A stretch of 64,000 nucleotides of DNA from Lachnospiraceae bacterium (GCA_910573755.1 CAJTBO010000011.1:90630-154629), one strand, 5' to 3'; shown: positions 9,683 to 18,934, numbered from the stretch's first letter. Translations and numbers: made by a program. The notes: generated from the letters alone by a model not told the origin.

Positions 9683-9795
9683 ATACTACCGCAAACTGCT
9701 TCATTTTGCAATCATTTTCTTCTAAAGCCCGTTTCAAATTCTTTCGGACCTGCCACCAAATTTATATTTTAAATATATCCATTCCGCTCCGTTCT
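9683..9795 (+). repeat. 113-bp direct repeat, right copy (IS target duplication)
   Basis: An exact copy of 7515-7627 that abuts the right end of the IS. Part of the same sequence occurs a third time, diverged after about 40 bp, upstream of Rpn copy 2 (from 10907). That third occurrence reflects the older gene duplication, not the insertion. Confidence 0.85.
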
Positions 9796-9821
9796 GGATT
9801 TCTTCCATGACCACCATTCCG

Positions 9822-10793
9822 TCAAACCGCCTGCCTCTTAAACATACCCAAATATTTCTCCGCCTCCTCTACAGATATATCCAGCTTATTCTGCAGCCTC
9901 TCCATGATCTCATTTTCAGACAGCCCAAACTCATATCCCATCTCCACGATTTCCTCGGCTCTTCCCTCTATCTTTCCTTCTATCTTCCCTTCGGTCCTTC
10001 CTTCTTCCTTCATATCCTCAAACGCTTTACACATGTCAAACTCTCCTTTCTCCAATTCATTATCTCCTACATCGGGAATCTCTTTTATATTGGTAAGATG
10101 CACCAGCAGTGCCTTTGCCTCGGCACTCAGGCTTCCATAGTTCTCCCTGTTTTCCCTTAATTTCTCCTTCAATTTCTCTTTATCTCCTGAATATCTCAAA
10201 AACTCAAAAAATGACTGCAGTTCCGAATGGAACTGGCTAAAATCATCATACTCATGATAATCAAACACATTTAACCGGTAATTCGATATAAACGGCAGGA
10301 TCTTTTCCTCATTTCCCTCCACATCCAGAAGATCATAGAGAGTTTTTGCCCCATCCCACGGCTTTTCTCTTCCATAATAAACAACGACCGTAATAATCGG
10401 AGTAAATTTCTCCTCTTTCCGCATGCCGGATATAAATTCATCTGCCGTCACGCTCCCGTTTTCCTGTTCCAGTTCTTTTTTTCGTTTTTTCCACTGTTTT
10501 TCATACGCCATACTCTCTGCCAGCATAGCCCGCAGTACCATATGGTAATCTACTTTTGTCTGATTTTCCAGCGCAAATATCGCAAGGATCGTATTGCCAT
10601 TCCACAGCCTGACCTTATCCCGAACCGTCTTTTTAACACCACCGCTCTGAATACTCCGCAGTTCTCCGTCCTGTTCCTTTAACGCCTGCGGCTTTACGAC
10701 CTGCTCCCCCTGATAAAGAACGCCGTTTATCAGATCCGCAAAAATCTCTGCGTTTTCCAGATAATCGCTCTCATAGACATCCGGTTTTCCCAT
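9822..10793 (-). CDS. Rpn family recombination-promoting nuclease/putative transposase, copy 2
   Basis: A 323-aa near-duplicate of the gene at 6407-7402. The PD-(D/E)XK core has FALENQTKVDY in place of FAVENQTKVDY. Other differences are few (PVIT/PIIT, PNVG/PDVG, GIPENE/GLSENE, and LSMFKRRAV/LGMFKRQAV at the end). It has two EGKI units where copy 1 has four. The identity continues through the RBS (AAGGGAGG) and about 110 bp upstream, so a gene plus its promoter was duplicated in tandem before the IS landed. The conservation of both frames suggests both copies are functional or recently duplicated. Confidence 0.85.
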   Translation of the reverse strand: MGKPDVYESDYLENAEIFADLINGVLYQGEQVVKPQALKEQDGELRSIQSGGVKKTVRDKVRLWNGNTILAIFALENQTKVDYHMVLRAMLAESMAYEKQWKKRKKELEQENGSVTADEFISGMRKEEKFTPIITVVVYYGREKPWDGAKTLYDLLDVEGNEEKILPFISNYRLNVFDYHEYDDFSQFHSELQSFFEFLRYSGDKEKLKEKLRENRENYGSLSAEAKALLVHLTNIKEIPDVGDNELEKGEFDMCKAFEDMKEEGRTEGKIEGKIEGRAEEIVEMGYEFGLSENEIMERLQNKLDISVEEAEKYLGMFKRQAV

Positions 10794-11060
10794 GTCCCGT
10801 TTCCTCCCTTAATTCTTTTTTTCATATAAGGGAGTCTTTTGATCTCACGAATGTGATTATGATAAGATATGCAAGAAATCTCAGAAATCCCCAGATATGT
10901 ACCTTTATACTACCGCAAACTGCTTCATTTTGCAATCATTTTCTTCCAGAGCCGGTACCCAAATCCTTCCGGACCTGCCTCTAAATTTTTTCAAAAGGCG
11001 AACCCTTTTCGGATGACAGCATATGATAAACCATAAATAAACAAATGGAGGCAACAAATT

Positions 11061-11300
11061 ATGAGTGATTTAACAGCTACAAACTGCGGATGCGGCAACG
11101 TAGGCAGAAGCGGGTGCGGATGCGGCAATTTCATCTGGATCATCCTTCTTCTGTTCCTTTGCGGCGGCAACGGCAATGATGACTGTGGATGCGACGGCAA
11201 CGGCTTTGGCCTTTTCAACGGCAACGGCGGCGGCTGCGAATGCATTATCTGGATCTTATTGCTGCTCAGCTGCTGTGGCGGCGGCAACGGATTCTGCTAA
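11061..11300 (+). CDS. Small Cys/Gly/Asn-rich protein (chorion-class high-cysteine type)
   Basis: A 79-aa protein with Cys-Gly clusters (NCGCGN, GCGCGN, DCGCDGN) alternating with two short very hydrophobic stretches (IWIILLLFLC about residues 25-34, and IIWILLLLSCC near residue 62). The RBS is ATGGAGGC and a strong terminator follows. Similar proteins in Lachnospiraceae are labelled chorion-class high-cysteine proteins; no biochemical function is established. The repeated layout (Cys-rich, hydrophobic, acidic Gly/Asn loop, Cys-rich, hydrophobic, Cys-rich) looks like an internal duplication. A structural, spore-coat-like or membrane-associated peptide are all possible. Confidence 0.8.
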   Translation: MSDLTATNCGCGNVGRSGCGCGNFIWIILLLFLCGGNGNDDCGCDGNGFGLFNGNGGGCECIIWILLLLSCCGGGNGFC

Positions 11301-11308
11301 AATCCGGC

Positions 11309-11334
11309 AAGAGGCGGTGTAAAGCCGCCTCTTT
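11309..11334 (+). terminator. Terminator after small Cys-rich gene
   Basis: AAGAGGCGG (11309-11317) pairs with CCGCCTCTT (11325-11333) around a 7-nt loop, 9 bp after the stop codon, followed by a short T/A run. Confidence 0.8.
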
Positions 11335-11469
11335 AAAATAAGACATTCTCTCCCGCATCCTCTGCGCCATCTGTGGGCACCACAACTTTTTCGGTTATGA
11401 AGCATGTTTCCGGCGCATACATAATAATAAAAGAATATTTCAGACGAAACCGGAGCATTGTGCAATTTT

Positions 11470-12081
11470 ATGGAAACGATAAAAAACGAACAAATATATG
11501 CCTTTGACAGCTTATATACCACTAATCATATTCAGATGCTGAAAATACTGTTACCCTGTTTAAACCCTCCCCTTCAAAAAAATCTGGCATTATATATCAA
11601 ATTTTTAGAACTTCGTTATACCATTTCGTTTCTGAACGCACACCCTTATGTGCTCAGCGGATGCGGTTTTGATAAAAAATACGGGGAACAGGAGATTCCT
11701 GTCGATGACCTGCTCCCCTATCTCACTCCCGGAGAAGCCGAAAATTTCCGGCAGCTTCAGAAGGGCATGGACATGATGAAGCAATTTTCCAAAATGCAGA
11801 AAAACATGGAAGCATTGAAGGGTATCCTGCCGGAAGGCATGGATTTCGAGACACTGTTCGGACAGATGGCAGGCATGGGACAGCCCGATGCCGGTCATGA
11901 CAGGGAAAAACAGTCCGGATCAGGCAGTGCCCCGGAGAAATCCGGCGCTCCCTTCCCCGCAAACAACCTTTTCCAGAATATGATGAAGGGCGCTCCCTCC
12001 GGAGACGTCCTGACAAATATGATGTCCGATTCCCAAAAGGAATTGTATGAGAAATTCAATGAACGTTTTCAAAACCTGTAA
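11470..12081 (+). CDS. Hypothetical protein with helical Met-rich region
   Basis: A 203-aa soluble protein of unknown function. The N-terminal half (to about residue 75) is mixed and contains FLNAHPYVLSGCGFDKKYG. The middle (about 85-130) is a Met/Phe/Gln-rich helix (GMDMMKQFSKMQKNMEALKGI). The C-terminal part is low-complexity (Gly/Ser/Pro) and ends in another amphipathic helix. The ATG at 11470 is chosen over a TTG at 11458 because CGGAG lies about 14 nt before it and only 2 nt before the TTG. The gene is 35 bp upstream of the next, likely in one operon. Neither member is recognised. Confidence 0.7.
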   Translation: METIKNEQIYAFDSLYTTNHIQMLKILLPCLNPPLQKNLALYIKFLELRYTISFLNAHPYVLSGCGFDKKYGEQEIPVDDLLPYLTPGEAENFRQLQKGMDMMKQFSKMQKNMEALKGILPEGMDFETLFGQMAGMGQPDAGHDREKQSGSGSAPEKSGAPFPANNLFQNMMKGAPSGDVLTNMMSDSQKELYEKFNERFQNL

Positions 12082-12116
12082 ACAAATATAATAAGTATAG
12101 CAAAGAAAGGATCTCT

Positions 12117-12425
12117 ATGGCTGCTAAAAATGAAAATCAAAATGACTACTTAACTTCCGGCGAGTGGATGCGGGATAAAGCCCTCTCCCATATTCCGCAC
12201 GCCAAACTGGAATTTCTCCAGATCATGCTTTTTGAAAGCCGCAAGCTGAAGCAGGAAGAAATGCTTCCTTTTTTCATGTCCGTCATCAAGATCAGCCGCG
12301 AAAAAAACATCACTTTCACAGAAAATGAGATGGACTCCATTCTGGAAGTTCTAAAAGAGCATTCTTCTCCCGATGAACTGAGCCGCATGAACCAGATCAT
12401 GCAGATGCGGAAATCTATGGGGTGA
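12117..12425 (+). CDS. Hypothetical small helical protein
   Basis: A 102-aa all-helical protein. It begins MAAKNENQND, continues with a segment around LEFLQIMLFESRKLKQEEMLP, and ends in a Met-rich helix (SRMNQIMQMRKSMG). The RBS is AAAGGAT. It follows the previous hypothetical gene at 35 bp, and both share Met-rich C-terminal helices, so they may interact. No domain is recognised. Confidence 0.7.
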   Translation: MAAKNENQNDYLTSGEWMRDKALSHIPHAKLEFLQIMLFESRKLKQEEMLPFFMSVIKISREKNITFTENEMDSILEVLKEHSSPDELSRMNQIMQMRKSMG

Positions 12426-12466
12426 CAAAATATAAGGCAATACCCGGACGCCGCCTATCCGCCGCC

Positions 12467-12503
12467 ACGAAAATGCCGCCGGATAACACTATATCCGACG
12501 GCA
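12467..12503 (-). terminator. Terminator of leuS
   Basis: TGCCGcCGGATA pairs with TATCCGaCGGCA (12474-12503, one internal mismatch), 16 bp after the leuS stop. On the minus strand it is followed by ATTTTC, a modest T-run. Confidence 0.65.
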
Positions 12504-12518
12504 ATCCATCACTTTTCT

Positions 12519-15047
12519 TTACTTCTGCACGATATTCACAAGCCTTCCCGGCACATAGATCTCTTTCACGATGGTTCCGGTGAGGCGGTCTGCCATCATC
12601 TCTTTTGCCCCGGCAATAATATCCTCTTTCGGATCATCCTTCCCGATATTCATCGTACCGCGTACTTTTCCGTTGATCTGCACTGCGATCTCTATTGTCG
12701 CCTCAATGGTCTTTGCCTCCTCAAACTCCGGCCAGTTCTGAATATAGAGACGTCCCTCTTCCCCGATCATCTGCCAGATCTCCTCTGTCATATGGGGCGC
12801 CACAGGATTCAGCAGCGTGAGCAGTGTCTTATATTCCCCCTTCGTCACCGCATTTTTCCGGTAAAATTCATTGATCAGCGCCATCATTGCCGCGATACCG
12901 GTATTAAATTTCAGATTTTCGTAATCGCTGCCCACCTTCTTGATGGTCTGGTGCATCTTTGTCTCTAAATCCGCACTGTAGCCTTCCTCATCCGTCATGA
13001 TGTCCTGCAGTTTCCAGACACGCTCCAAAAATCTCCGGCAGCCCTTTACTCCGTCCTCGCTCCAGCCTGCACTCAAGTCAAAAGCACCGATAAACATTTC
13101 ATAGGTACGCAGAGTGTCAGCGCCGTAATCCCTTACGATATCATCCGGATTTACCACATTGCCCAGAGACTTGGACATCTTCACCACAGGATGATCTGCC
13201 ATTTCACCGAATTTTTCCCTGAGCGCCGCCTTTGCAGCCTCTTCACTTCCATGCTCTTCCAGCAGCTTCTTCTGTTCCCCTGCCGGCAGATTGGAAAAGC
13301 TGTGCGGATTAAGTCCCAGAATCATACCGTGGGAAGTTCTCTTCTGATAAGGTTCCGGACAGGGCACTACGCCTTCATCATAAAGGAACTTGTGCCAGAA
13401 TCTGGAATATAACAGGTGCAGTGTGGTATGCTCCATACCGCCGTTATACCAGTCCACCGGCATCCAGTATTCCAGCGCTTCCCTGCTGGCAAGCGCTTTA
13501 TCATTCTTCGGATCTGTATAACGCAGGAAATACCAGGAAGATCCTGCCCACTGGGGCATGGTGTCCGTCTCCCTCTTTGCCGGCCCGCCGCAGCAGGGAC
13601 AGGTTGTATTGACCCACTCGGTCATTGCCGACAGCGGAGATTCCCCGGTATCGGTAGGCATATAGCTGTCCACATCCGGTAATTCCAGAGGCAGTTCGCT
13701 TTCCGGGATCGCCACATAACCGCATTTCTCACAATATACGACCGGAATCGGCTCGCCCCAGTAACGCTGTCTCGAAAATACCCAGTCACGCAGTTTATAG
13801 TTTGTCTTTTCCTTGCCGATCCCCTTCGATTCCAGATACTGGATCATACAGTTTTTTGCCGCTTCCACCGGCATACCGTTCAGGAATTCGGAATTCACTA
13901 AAATACCGTGTTCCACATCGGAATATACTTTATGCTGTACATCCTCGCCGCCGGCCACCACTTCCACGATCGGCAGATGGAATTTCTTTGCAAAATCCCA
14001 GTCTCTCTCATCATGGGCAGGCACCGCCATGATCGCGCCGGTTCCGTAACTCATCAGTACATAGTCCGATACGAAGATCGGAATCTCCTTCCGGTTTACC
14101 GGATTTACCGCCAAGAGCCCGTCAAGAACCACACCGGTCTTCTCCTTCACCAGTTCGGAACGTTCAAAATCAGACTTTTTCGCAGCCTGCTGTCTGTAAC
14201 GCTCCACATCCTCCCAGTTTCTGATCTCCGCCTTATATTTATCCAGGATCGGGTGTTCCGGAGAAACTACCATATAAGTGACACCAAACAGGGTATCGCA
14301 TCTTGTAGTATAAACCCGCAATTTATCTTCTTTTCCCGCAATGGAGAAATCCACTTCCGCACCTTTGGATTTTCCGATCCAGTTTTTCTGGGACACGGCG
14401 ATCTTCTCCACATAGTCCACACCGTCAAGCCCTTCGATCAGCTTTTCCGCATAGTCCGTGATCTTCAGCATCCACTGGCTTTTTACCTTCCGGATCACCT
14501 CCGCGCCGCAGCGTTCGCACACGCCGTTCACCACTTCCTCATTGGCAAGCCCCACCTTACAGGAAGTACACCAGTTGATCGGCATCTCCGCTTTATAGGC
14601 AAGTCCCTTCTTAAAAAGCTGCAAAAAGATCCACTGGGTCCAGTGATAATAGCCCGGATCTGTGGTATTGATCTCTCTGTTCCAGTCAAAGGAATAACCC
14701 AGAGAATGAAGCTGGTCCTTAAAACGCCCCACATTGTTCTTTGTCACGATCTTCGGATGGATCTTGTTTGCGATCGCATAGTTTTCCGTAGGCAGGCCAA
14801 ACGCGTCCCAGCCCATCGGGAACAATACGTTATATCCCTGCATCCTGCGCTTACGGGACACGATATCCATCGCCGTATAGGGCCTCGGGTGCCCCACATG
14901 AAGCCCCTGCCCTGATGGATAGGGGAATTCTACCAGCGCATAATATTTCGGTTTGCTGTAATCCTCAGATGTCGCAAAAGCCTGTTCGTCATCCCAGATC
15001 TTCTGCCATTTTTGTTCCACTTCTCTGTGGTTATAAACTTCTGCCAT
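12519..15047 (-). CDS. leuS: Leucyl-tRNA synthetase
   Basis: An 842-aa class I aminoacyl-tRNA synthetase that charges tRNA-Leu in the cytoplasm. The HIGH motif is HVGHP (about residue 49), followed by [15 protein letters not shown] zinc-like Cys cluster (CTSC..CERC) lies near residue 160-180, and the CP1 editing domain spans roughly 220-420 with the [17 protein letters not shown] signature. KMSKS is VKMSKSLGN (about residue 620). The C-terminal anticodon-binding and Leu-specific regions are complete. Length is typical for bacteria. No T-box was found upstream; instead there is a near-consensus promoter at 15106-15134. Unlike pheST below, it therefore seems not to be under tRNA-sensing control. 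Confidence 0.98.
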   Translation of the reverse strand: MAEVYNHREVEQKWQKIWDDEQAFATSEDYSKPKYYALVEFPYPSGQGLHVGHPRPYTAMDIVSRKRRMQGYNVLFPMGWDAFGLPTENYAIANKIHPKIVTKNNVGRFKDQLHSLGYSFDWNREINTTDPGYYHWTQWIFLQLFKKGLAYKAEMPINWCTSCKVGLANEEVVNGVCERCGAEVIRKVKSQWMLKITDYAEKLIEGLDGVDYVEKIAVSQKNWIGKSKGAEVDFSIAGKEDKLRVYTTRCDTLFGVTYMVVSPEHPILDKYKAEIRNWEDVERYRQQAAKKSDFERSELVKEKTGVVLDGLLAVNPVNRKEIPIFVSDYVLMSYGTGAIMAVPAHDERDWDFAKKFHLPIVEVVAGGEDVQHKVYSDVEHGILVNSEFLNGMPVEAAKNCMIQYLESKGIGKEKTNYKLRDWVFSRQRYWGEPIPVVYCEKCGYVAIPESELPLELPDVDSYMPTDTGESPLSAMTEWVNTTCPCCGGPAKRETDTMPQWAGSSWYFLRYTDPKNDKALASREALEYWMPVDWYNGGMEHTTLHLLYSRFWHKFLYDEGVVPCPEPYQKRTSHGMILGLNPHSFSNLPAGEQKKLLEEHGSEEAAKAALREKFGEMADHPVVKMSKSLGNVVNPDDIVRDYGADTLRTYEMFIGAFDLSAGWSEDGVKGCRRFLERVWKLQDIMTDEEGYSADLETKMHQTIKKVGSDYENLKFNTGIAAMMALINEFYRKNAVTKGEYKTLLTLLNPVAPHMTEEIWQMIGEEGRLYIQNWPEFEEAKTIEATIEIAVQINGKVRGTMNIGKDDPKEDIIAGAKEMMADRLTGTIVKEIYVPGRLVNIVQK

Positions 15048-15105
15048 ATATCATCCTCCCTGCTTTTTTTACATGCAGCCTGTACTTTCAACGAATCCTT
15101 CCTAA

Positions 15106-15134
15106 ATATTACCTATCCCGCAGCTTTTTGTCAA
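15106..15134 (-). promoter_or_regulatory. Sigma-A promoter of leuS
   Basis: On the minus strand TTGACA (15134-15129), 17-bp spacer, TAATAT (15111-15106), about 60 bp upstream of the leuS start codon. Confidence 0.75.
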
Positions 15135-15220
15135 GTAAACATTCTTTTCTGCTGCCCATAGTTACTGTTTTTGTCCGCAGCTTATACTCTTTTCGTCGCT
15201 CCAGTTCCCTCCCACAGCCT

Positions 15221-15300
15221 GCAGCCATTTTCCTTATGCGCCCGGTGCGCATCCCCCCGGAGGGTTTTGTCATACAGGACGAACTTTCCTATATGACAAG
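15221..15300 (-). repeat. 80-bp dispersed structured repeat, copy A
   Basis: Roughly 85% identical to 33960-34039. Read on the minus strand it has a 13-pair hairpin (TTGTCATATAGGA with TCCTGTATGACAA, one U-G pair) followed by a second small hairpin (ATGCGC..GCGCAT). It starts at the T-run of the EF-G terminator. Together with the adjoining 42-bp repeats it fills much of the 446-bp gap between leuS and the EF-G-like gene. Confidence 0.75.
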
Positions 15301-15328
15301 AAAACACCCGTGCTCTCCTGCACAGGTG
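15301..15328 (-). terminator. Terminator downstream of the EF-G-like gene
   Basis: On the minus strand CACCtGTGC pairs with GCACgGGTG (one internal U-G pair) around a short loop, followed by TTTTC. It lies about 165 bp after the EF-G-like stop, beyond the 42-bp repeats. Confidence 0.7.
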
Positions 15329-15378
15329 TTTCCCTCATACCCCTTTATCACTGTAACCCTGATTTAAACTTTTTAAAT

Positions 15379-15494
15379 ACGCTTCGCTTTTTGCTCGTAT
15401 CCCTCGCTTTCAGCTCGGTCGGCTTCTGCTCGCTTCGCTCACAGCCTCGCAAACGCTTCGCTTTTTGCTCGTATCCCTCGCTTTCAGCTCGGTC
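15379..15494. repeat. Pair of 42-bp direct repeats next to the EF-G-like stop codon
   Basis: ACGCTTCGCTTTTTGCTCG and the 23 bases after it occur identically at 15379-15420 and 15453-15494. The 32-bp spacer contains the palindrome-like GCTCGCTTCGCTC. The last base of the second copy is also the last base of the EF-G-like stop codon. Confidence 0.85.
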
Positions 15495-17578
15495 TATTCG
15501 CCATCGGCAAGTGCTGCGGCTCTTGCTGCTACTTCTTTTTCCTGAATGTCGGACGGAGCCTGCTCATAGCGGGCAAATTCATAAGCATATACGCCTCTGC
15601 CGCCGGTCATGGAACGAAGGTCCGTACAGTAGCCGTAAAGCCCTGTCATCGGAATGTCCGCCTCTACAACGGTCTTTCCGCCGGGCGCCGGGTTCATGCC
15701 GAGCACACGGCCTCTTCTCTTATTCAGATCGCCCATAACATCACCGGTATAGCTGTCTGGTACCGTTACTTTCAGATTGGCGATGGGCTCCATCAGTACC
15801 GGGCCCGCATCCATAAATCCTTTCTTGAACGCCTGGCTTGCCGCTGTCTTGAACGCCATTTCGGAAGAGTCCACCGGATGATAAGATCCATCGTACAGTA
15901 CGGCTTTTACGCCCACTACCGGATACCCGGCAAGGGGGCCTCTCAATACGGAATCCGCAATCCCCTTCTCAACCGCCGGGAAATAGTTCTTCGGCACCGC
16001 GCCGCCTACCACTTCCTGCTCAAAGATATAAGGTGTCTCCAGATCGCCGGAGGACTCGAAGCGCATCTTAACGTGGCCGTACTGGCCGTGTCCGCCGGAC
16101 TGCTTTTTGTATTTATATTCCACATCGGATTTCTTGCGGATCGTCTCGCGGAAAGCAACCTTCGGCTCAGCCATCTCGATCTCAACTTTATATTCGTTCT
16201 TCAGGCGGCTTGCCACCACATCCAGATGCAGATCGCCCATACCGTAGAGCAGCGTCTGTCTGTTTTCGGAATCATTCACAACCTTGATGGTCATATCTTC
16301 ATGCATGATCTTCTGCAGCGATTGGGAGATCTTGTCGATATCGCCTTTATTAACGGCATTGTAGCGCTTATATGTATAAGGAACGGACATATCCGGCTTA
16401 CCGTACTTGATCACATGCTGCTTCGTGGACAGGGAATCGCCTGTTCTTGCCGCAGTCAGTTTCGCGATGGCGCCGATATCCCCCGCATGGAGCTCCGGTA
16501 CTTCGATAGGTTTGTTGCCCTGCAGTACATAGAGTTTTCCGGCTTTCATCTCCACGTCTTTATCCACATTATAGATTACATCCTCCGGTTTCAAAACGCC
16601 GGAATTTACCTTGATCATGGAATACTTACCGATAAACGGATCCACGATGGTCTTCCATACCACTGCGGATTTCGCTTTCGAGAAGTCATAATTTGCCTCA
16701 AAGATTTCGTTGGTCTTCATATCCACGCCGGCACACTTTCTGTTTTCCGGACTCGGGAAATATTTCAGAATATCATCCAACAGCGTATAGATGCCCTGAC
16801 AGAGCACGTTTGAACCCATTGTCACAGGAATAACGCTGCCGTCCATCACGCTGACACGCAGCGCCGCGCGGATCTCAGCCTCGGAGAAGGTCTCTCCGCC
16901 GAAATAACGCTCCATAAACTCTTCCGAAGTCTCCGCTACTGTCTCCAGTAAAGTATCGCGGCAGAGCTGCAGGTTGTCCTTGCTGTAATCCGGCACGTCG
17001 CAGGGAACGACTTCCTTGCCCTGCCATCTGTTGCCGCTTTCCGTGATTACATTGATATAGCCGACAAACTTTTCGTTTTCCCTGATAGGCAGATGGAACG
17101 GCGCGATCTTCTTGCCGTAACGTTCGGTCAGGTCTGCCACTACCTGACGAAACGATGCGTTATCAATATCCATATCATCCACATAGATGATTCTGGGCAG
17201 ATTATACTTTTCACAGAGTTCCCATGCCTTTTCCGTACCGACTTCCACGCCCGCCTTGCCGGAAACCACGATGATCGCAGCCCCTGCGGCACTCATTGCC
17301 TCTTCTACTTCGCCTACGAAATCAAAATATCCCGGCGTATCAAGTACGTTGATCTTATATCCTTCCCATTCCACCGGTATTAATGTGGTGTTGATGGAAA
17401 TGCCTCTCGCCTGTTCTTCTTTACCGTAATCGCTTATTGTATTCTTATCGGATACCTTGCCCATTCTGGATGTGATTCCGGACAAATATGCCATTGCCTC
17501 TGCCAGTGATGTCTTTCCGCAGCCGCCGTGCCCCAGTAATACAACGTTTCTAATCTTGTCGGTTGTGTAAACGTTCAT
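15494..17578 (-). CDS. Elongation factor G-like translational GTPase
   Basis: A 694-aa protein with the full EF-G domain order: G domain (about 1-280), domain II, domain III, domain IV (around KKSDVEYKYKKQSGGHGQYGHVK, 460-600) and domain V. It differs from canonical FusA: the P-loop is GHGGCGKTS where FusA has AHIDAGKTT, and the G4 motif NKxD is replaced by VDDMD. G3 (DTPGYFD) is present. This fits the EF-G-like paralogue group (COG0480, EF-G2-like), not the main translocase. The start is the ATG at 17578, with GGAGG 8 nt upstream; an in-frame ATG 27 codons earlier lacks a good RBS. It is divergently arranged with tyrA. The precise cellular role of this subgroup is unclear. Confidence 0.9.
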   Translation of the reverse strand: MNVYTTDKIRNVVLLGHGGCGKTSLAEAMAYLSGITSRMGKVSDKNTISDYGKEEQARGISINTTLIPVEWEGYKINVLDTPGYFDFVGEVEEAMSAAGAAIIVVSGKAGVEVGTEKAWELCEKYNLPRIIYVDDMDIDNASFRQVVADLTERYGKKIAPFHLPIRENEKFVGYINVITESGNRWQGKEVVPCDVPDYSKDNLQLCRDTLLETVAETSEEFMERYFGGETFSEAEIRAALRVSVMDGSVIPVTMGSNVLCQGIYTLLDDILKYFPSPENRKCAGVDMKTNEIFEANYDFSKAKSAVVWKTIVDPFIGKYSMIKVNSGVLKPEDVIYNVDKDVEMKAGKLYVLQGNKPIEVPELHAGDIGAIAKLTAARTGDSLSTKQHVIKYGKPDMSVPYTYKRYNAVNKGDIDKISQSLQKIMHEDMTIKVVNDSENRQTLLYGMGDLHLDVVASRLKNEYKVEIEMAEPKVAFRETIRKKSDVEYKYKKQSGGHGQYGHVKMRFESSGDLETPYIFEQEVVGGAVPKNYFPAVEKGIADSVLRGPLAGYPVVGVKAVLYDGSYHPVDSSEMAFKTAASQAFKKGFMDAGPVLMEPIANLKVTVPDSYTGDVMGDLNKRRGRVLGMNPAPGGKTVVEADIPMTGLYGYCTDLRSMTGGRGVYAYEFARYEQAPSDIQEKEVAARAAALADGE

Positions 17579-17765
17579 GTGAATTCCTCCAATGCTGGTA
17601 ATTTTACAGGCATTATGCACAGAAAATTCCGACTTTTTCATTTCCCGCAAAACACCCATAGGGATATTTTACTAAAGTTTTTGTTGTTTTACAAGAGCGA
17701 TTATTCATTTTTACCAGATTTTTTATAAGAAATAAGTGGTATCCGTCATTTTTCATTTCATAAAT

Positions 17766-17794
17766 TTGACATTCCCGTCGAAAATCTCTATAAT
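17766..17794 (+). promoter_or_regulatory. Consensus sigma-A promoter of tyrA-aroA
   Basis: TTGACA, 17-bp spacer, TATAAT: both hexamers are perfect, 24 bp before the tyrA start. The leader is therefore very short (about 18 nt), leaving no room for attenuation. Confidence 0.85.
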
Positions 17795-17818
17795 TTCTTT
17801 TAAAAAAAAGAGGTTTCT

Positions 17819-18934
17819 ATGGATTTTACAAATTTTGAAAAGATGCATTACGGTTTTATCGGGCTCGGGCTGATCGGCGGCTCTATCGCGCGGGGACTCC
17901 GGGAAAAGTTTCCGGCGTGTATGATCACCGCCTATGATCTGGAGCCCTCTTCTGTGGAGGCGGCAAAAAAAGACGGCGTAGTCAATATCTGCGCCTATGA
18001 GATCGACCGGGTCTTTTCGGCGTGCGGGCTTGTTTTTCTGTGCGCGCCGGTTTCCTGCAATGATGAGAACCTGCTATCGCTCCGGAAAGTGCTGGACCGG
18101 GATGCGCTGATCACGGATGTGGGCAGCGTAAAGGGCGATATGCATGCCCATATCAGAGCCGCGGGGCTGGATGCACAGTTTATCGGCGGGCATCCGATGG
18201 CAGGCAGCGAGCGCACCGGATATCGGAATTCCAGGGCAAAGCTTCTGGAAAATGCCTATTACATACTGACCCCCACGGAAAAGACACCCCGGGAGAAAAC
18301 GGATTTTATGGAACAGCTGGTGAAAGCTTTGGGGGCTATTCCGCTGATCTTATCTGCCGGGGAACATGACTATGTGACCGCCGGCATCAGCCATCTGCCC
18401 CATGTGGTTTCCGCCTCCCTTGTCAATCTGGTGAAAAATAAAGATAATGCCGACGGCATCATGAAACTGATCGCGGCGGGCGGCTTTAAGGATATTACCC
18501 GGATCTCCTCCTCCTCCCCCGTGATGTGGGAGCATATCTGTATGACAAACAGGGAGAATATCCTTTCCCTGCTGGATGCTTATATGGAATCCCTTCAGGA
18601 AATCCGGACATCCATTCAGGCGCAGGACGCCCGTGCCACCTATGATTTTTTTGACTCCGCCCGCAGTTACCGGGAATCCTTTACGGATGTTTCCGGCGGC
18701 CCGATCAAAAAGTCCTATGTCTTTTATGTGGACATCCCGGACGAGCCGGGCGCACTTGCCACCATCGTTACGCTGCTGGCTTTTCAGCAGATCAACCTGA
18801 AAAATATCGGCATCACCCATAACCGGGAAGTGGCGGAAGGCTCGCTTCTAATCGAAGTCTGGGACGAAAAGGATATTGCCCGGGCACAGGAAGTCTTATC
18901 CGCCAAGGGGTATATGGTACGCGTCCGGAAATGA
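17819..18934 (+). CDS. tyrA: Prephenate dehydrogenase with ACT domain
   Basis: A 371-aa enzyme that converts prephenate to 4-hydroxyphenylpyruvate in tyrosine synthesis. The N-terminal Rossmann motif is GLGLIGGSIARGL (about residue 15-27). The catalytic region includes DVGSVKG and FIGGHPMAGSE (around residue 100-130) with the conserved His. An ACT domain fills the last 75 residues (SYVFYVDIPDEPGALATIV) and probably mediates tyrosine feedback. The RBS AAAGAGG lies directly upstream. It is followed 42 bp later by aroA, making a two-gene aromatic amino acid operon. Confidence 0.96.
   Translation: MDFTNFEKMHYGFIGLGLIGGSIARGLREKFPACMITAYDLEPSSVEAAKKDGVVNICAYEIDRVFSACGLVFLCAPVSCNDENLLSLRKVLDRDALITDVGSVKGDMHAHIRAAGLDAQFIGGHPMAGSERTGYRNSRAKLLENAYYILTPTEKTPREKTDFMEQLVKALGAIPLILSAGEHDYVTAGISHLPHVVSASLVNLVKNKDNADGIMKLIAAGGFKDITRISSSSPVMWEHICMTNRENILSLLDAYMESLQEIRTSIQAQDARATYDFFDSARSYRESFTDVSGGPIKKSYVFYVDIPDEPGALATIVTLLAFQQINLKNIGITHNREVAEGSLLIEVWDEKDIARAQEVLSAKGYMVRVRK

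Noticed and set aside
7515..9795. The 113-bp direct repeats as the by-product of the Rpn gene duplication
   Set aside because: The third occurrence, upstream of Rpn copy 2, is diverged, whereas the two copies flanking the IS are identical and end exactly at the IS borders, which fits target duplication.
15048..15230. A T-box upstream of leuS
   Set aside because: No GGTACCGCG-type T-box sequence or terminator pair is present; only a normal promoter and a short leader.
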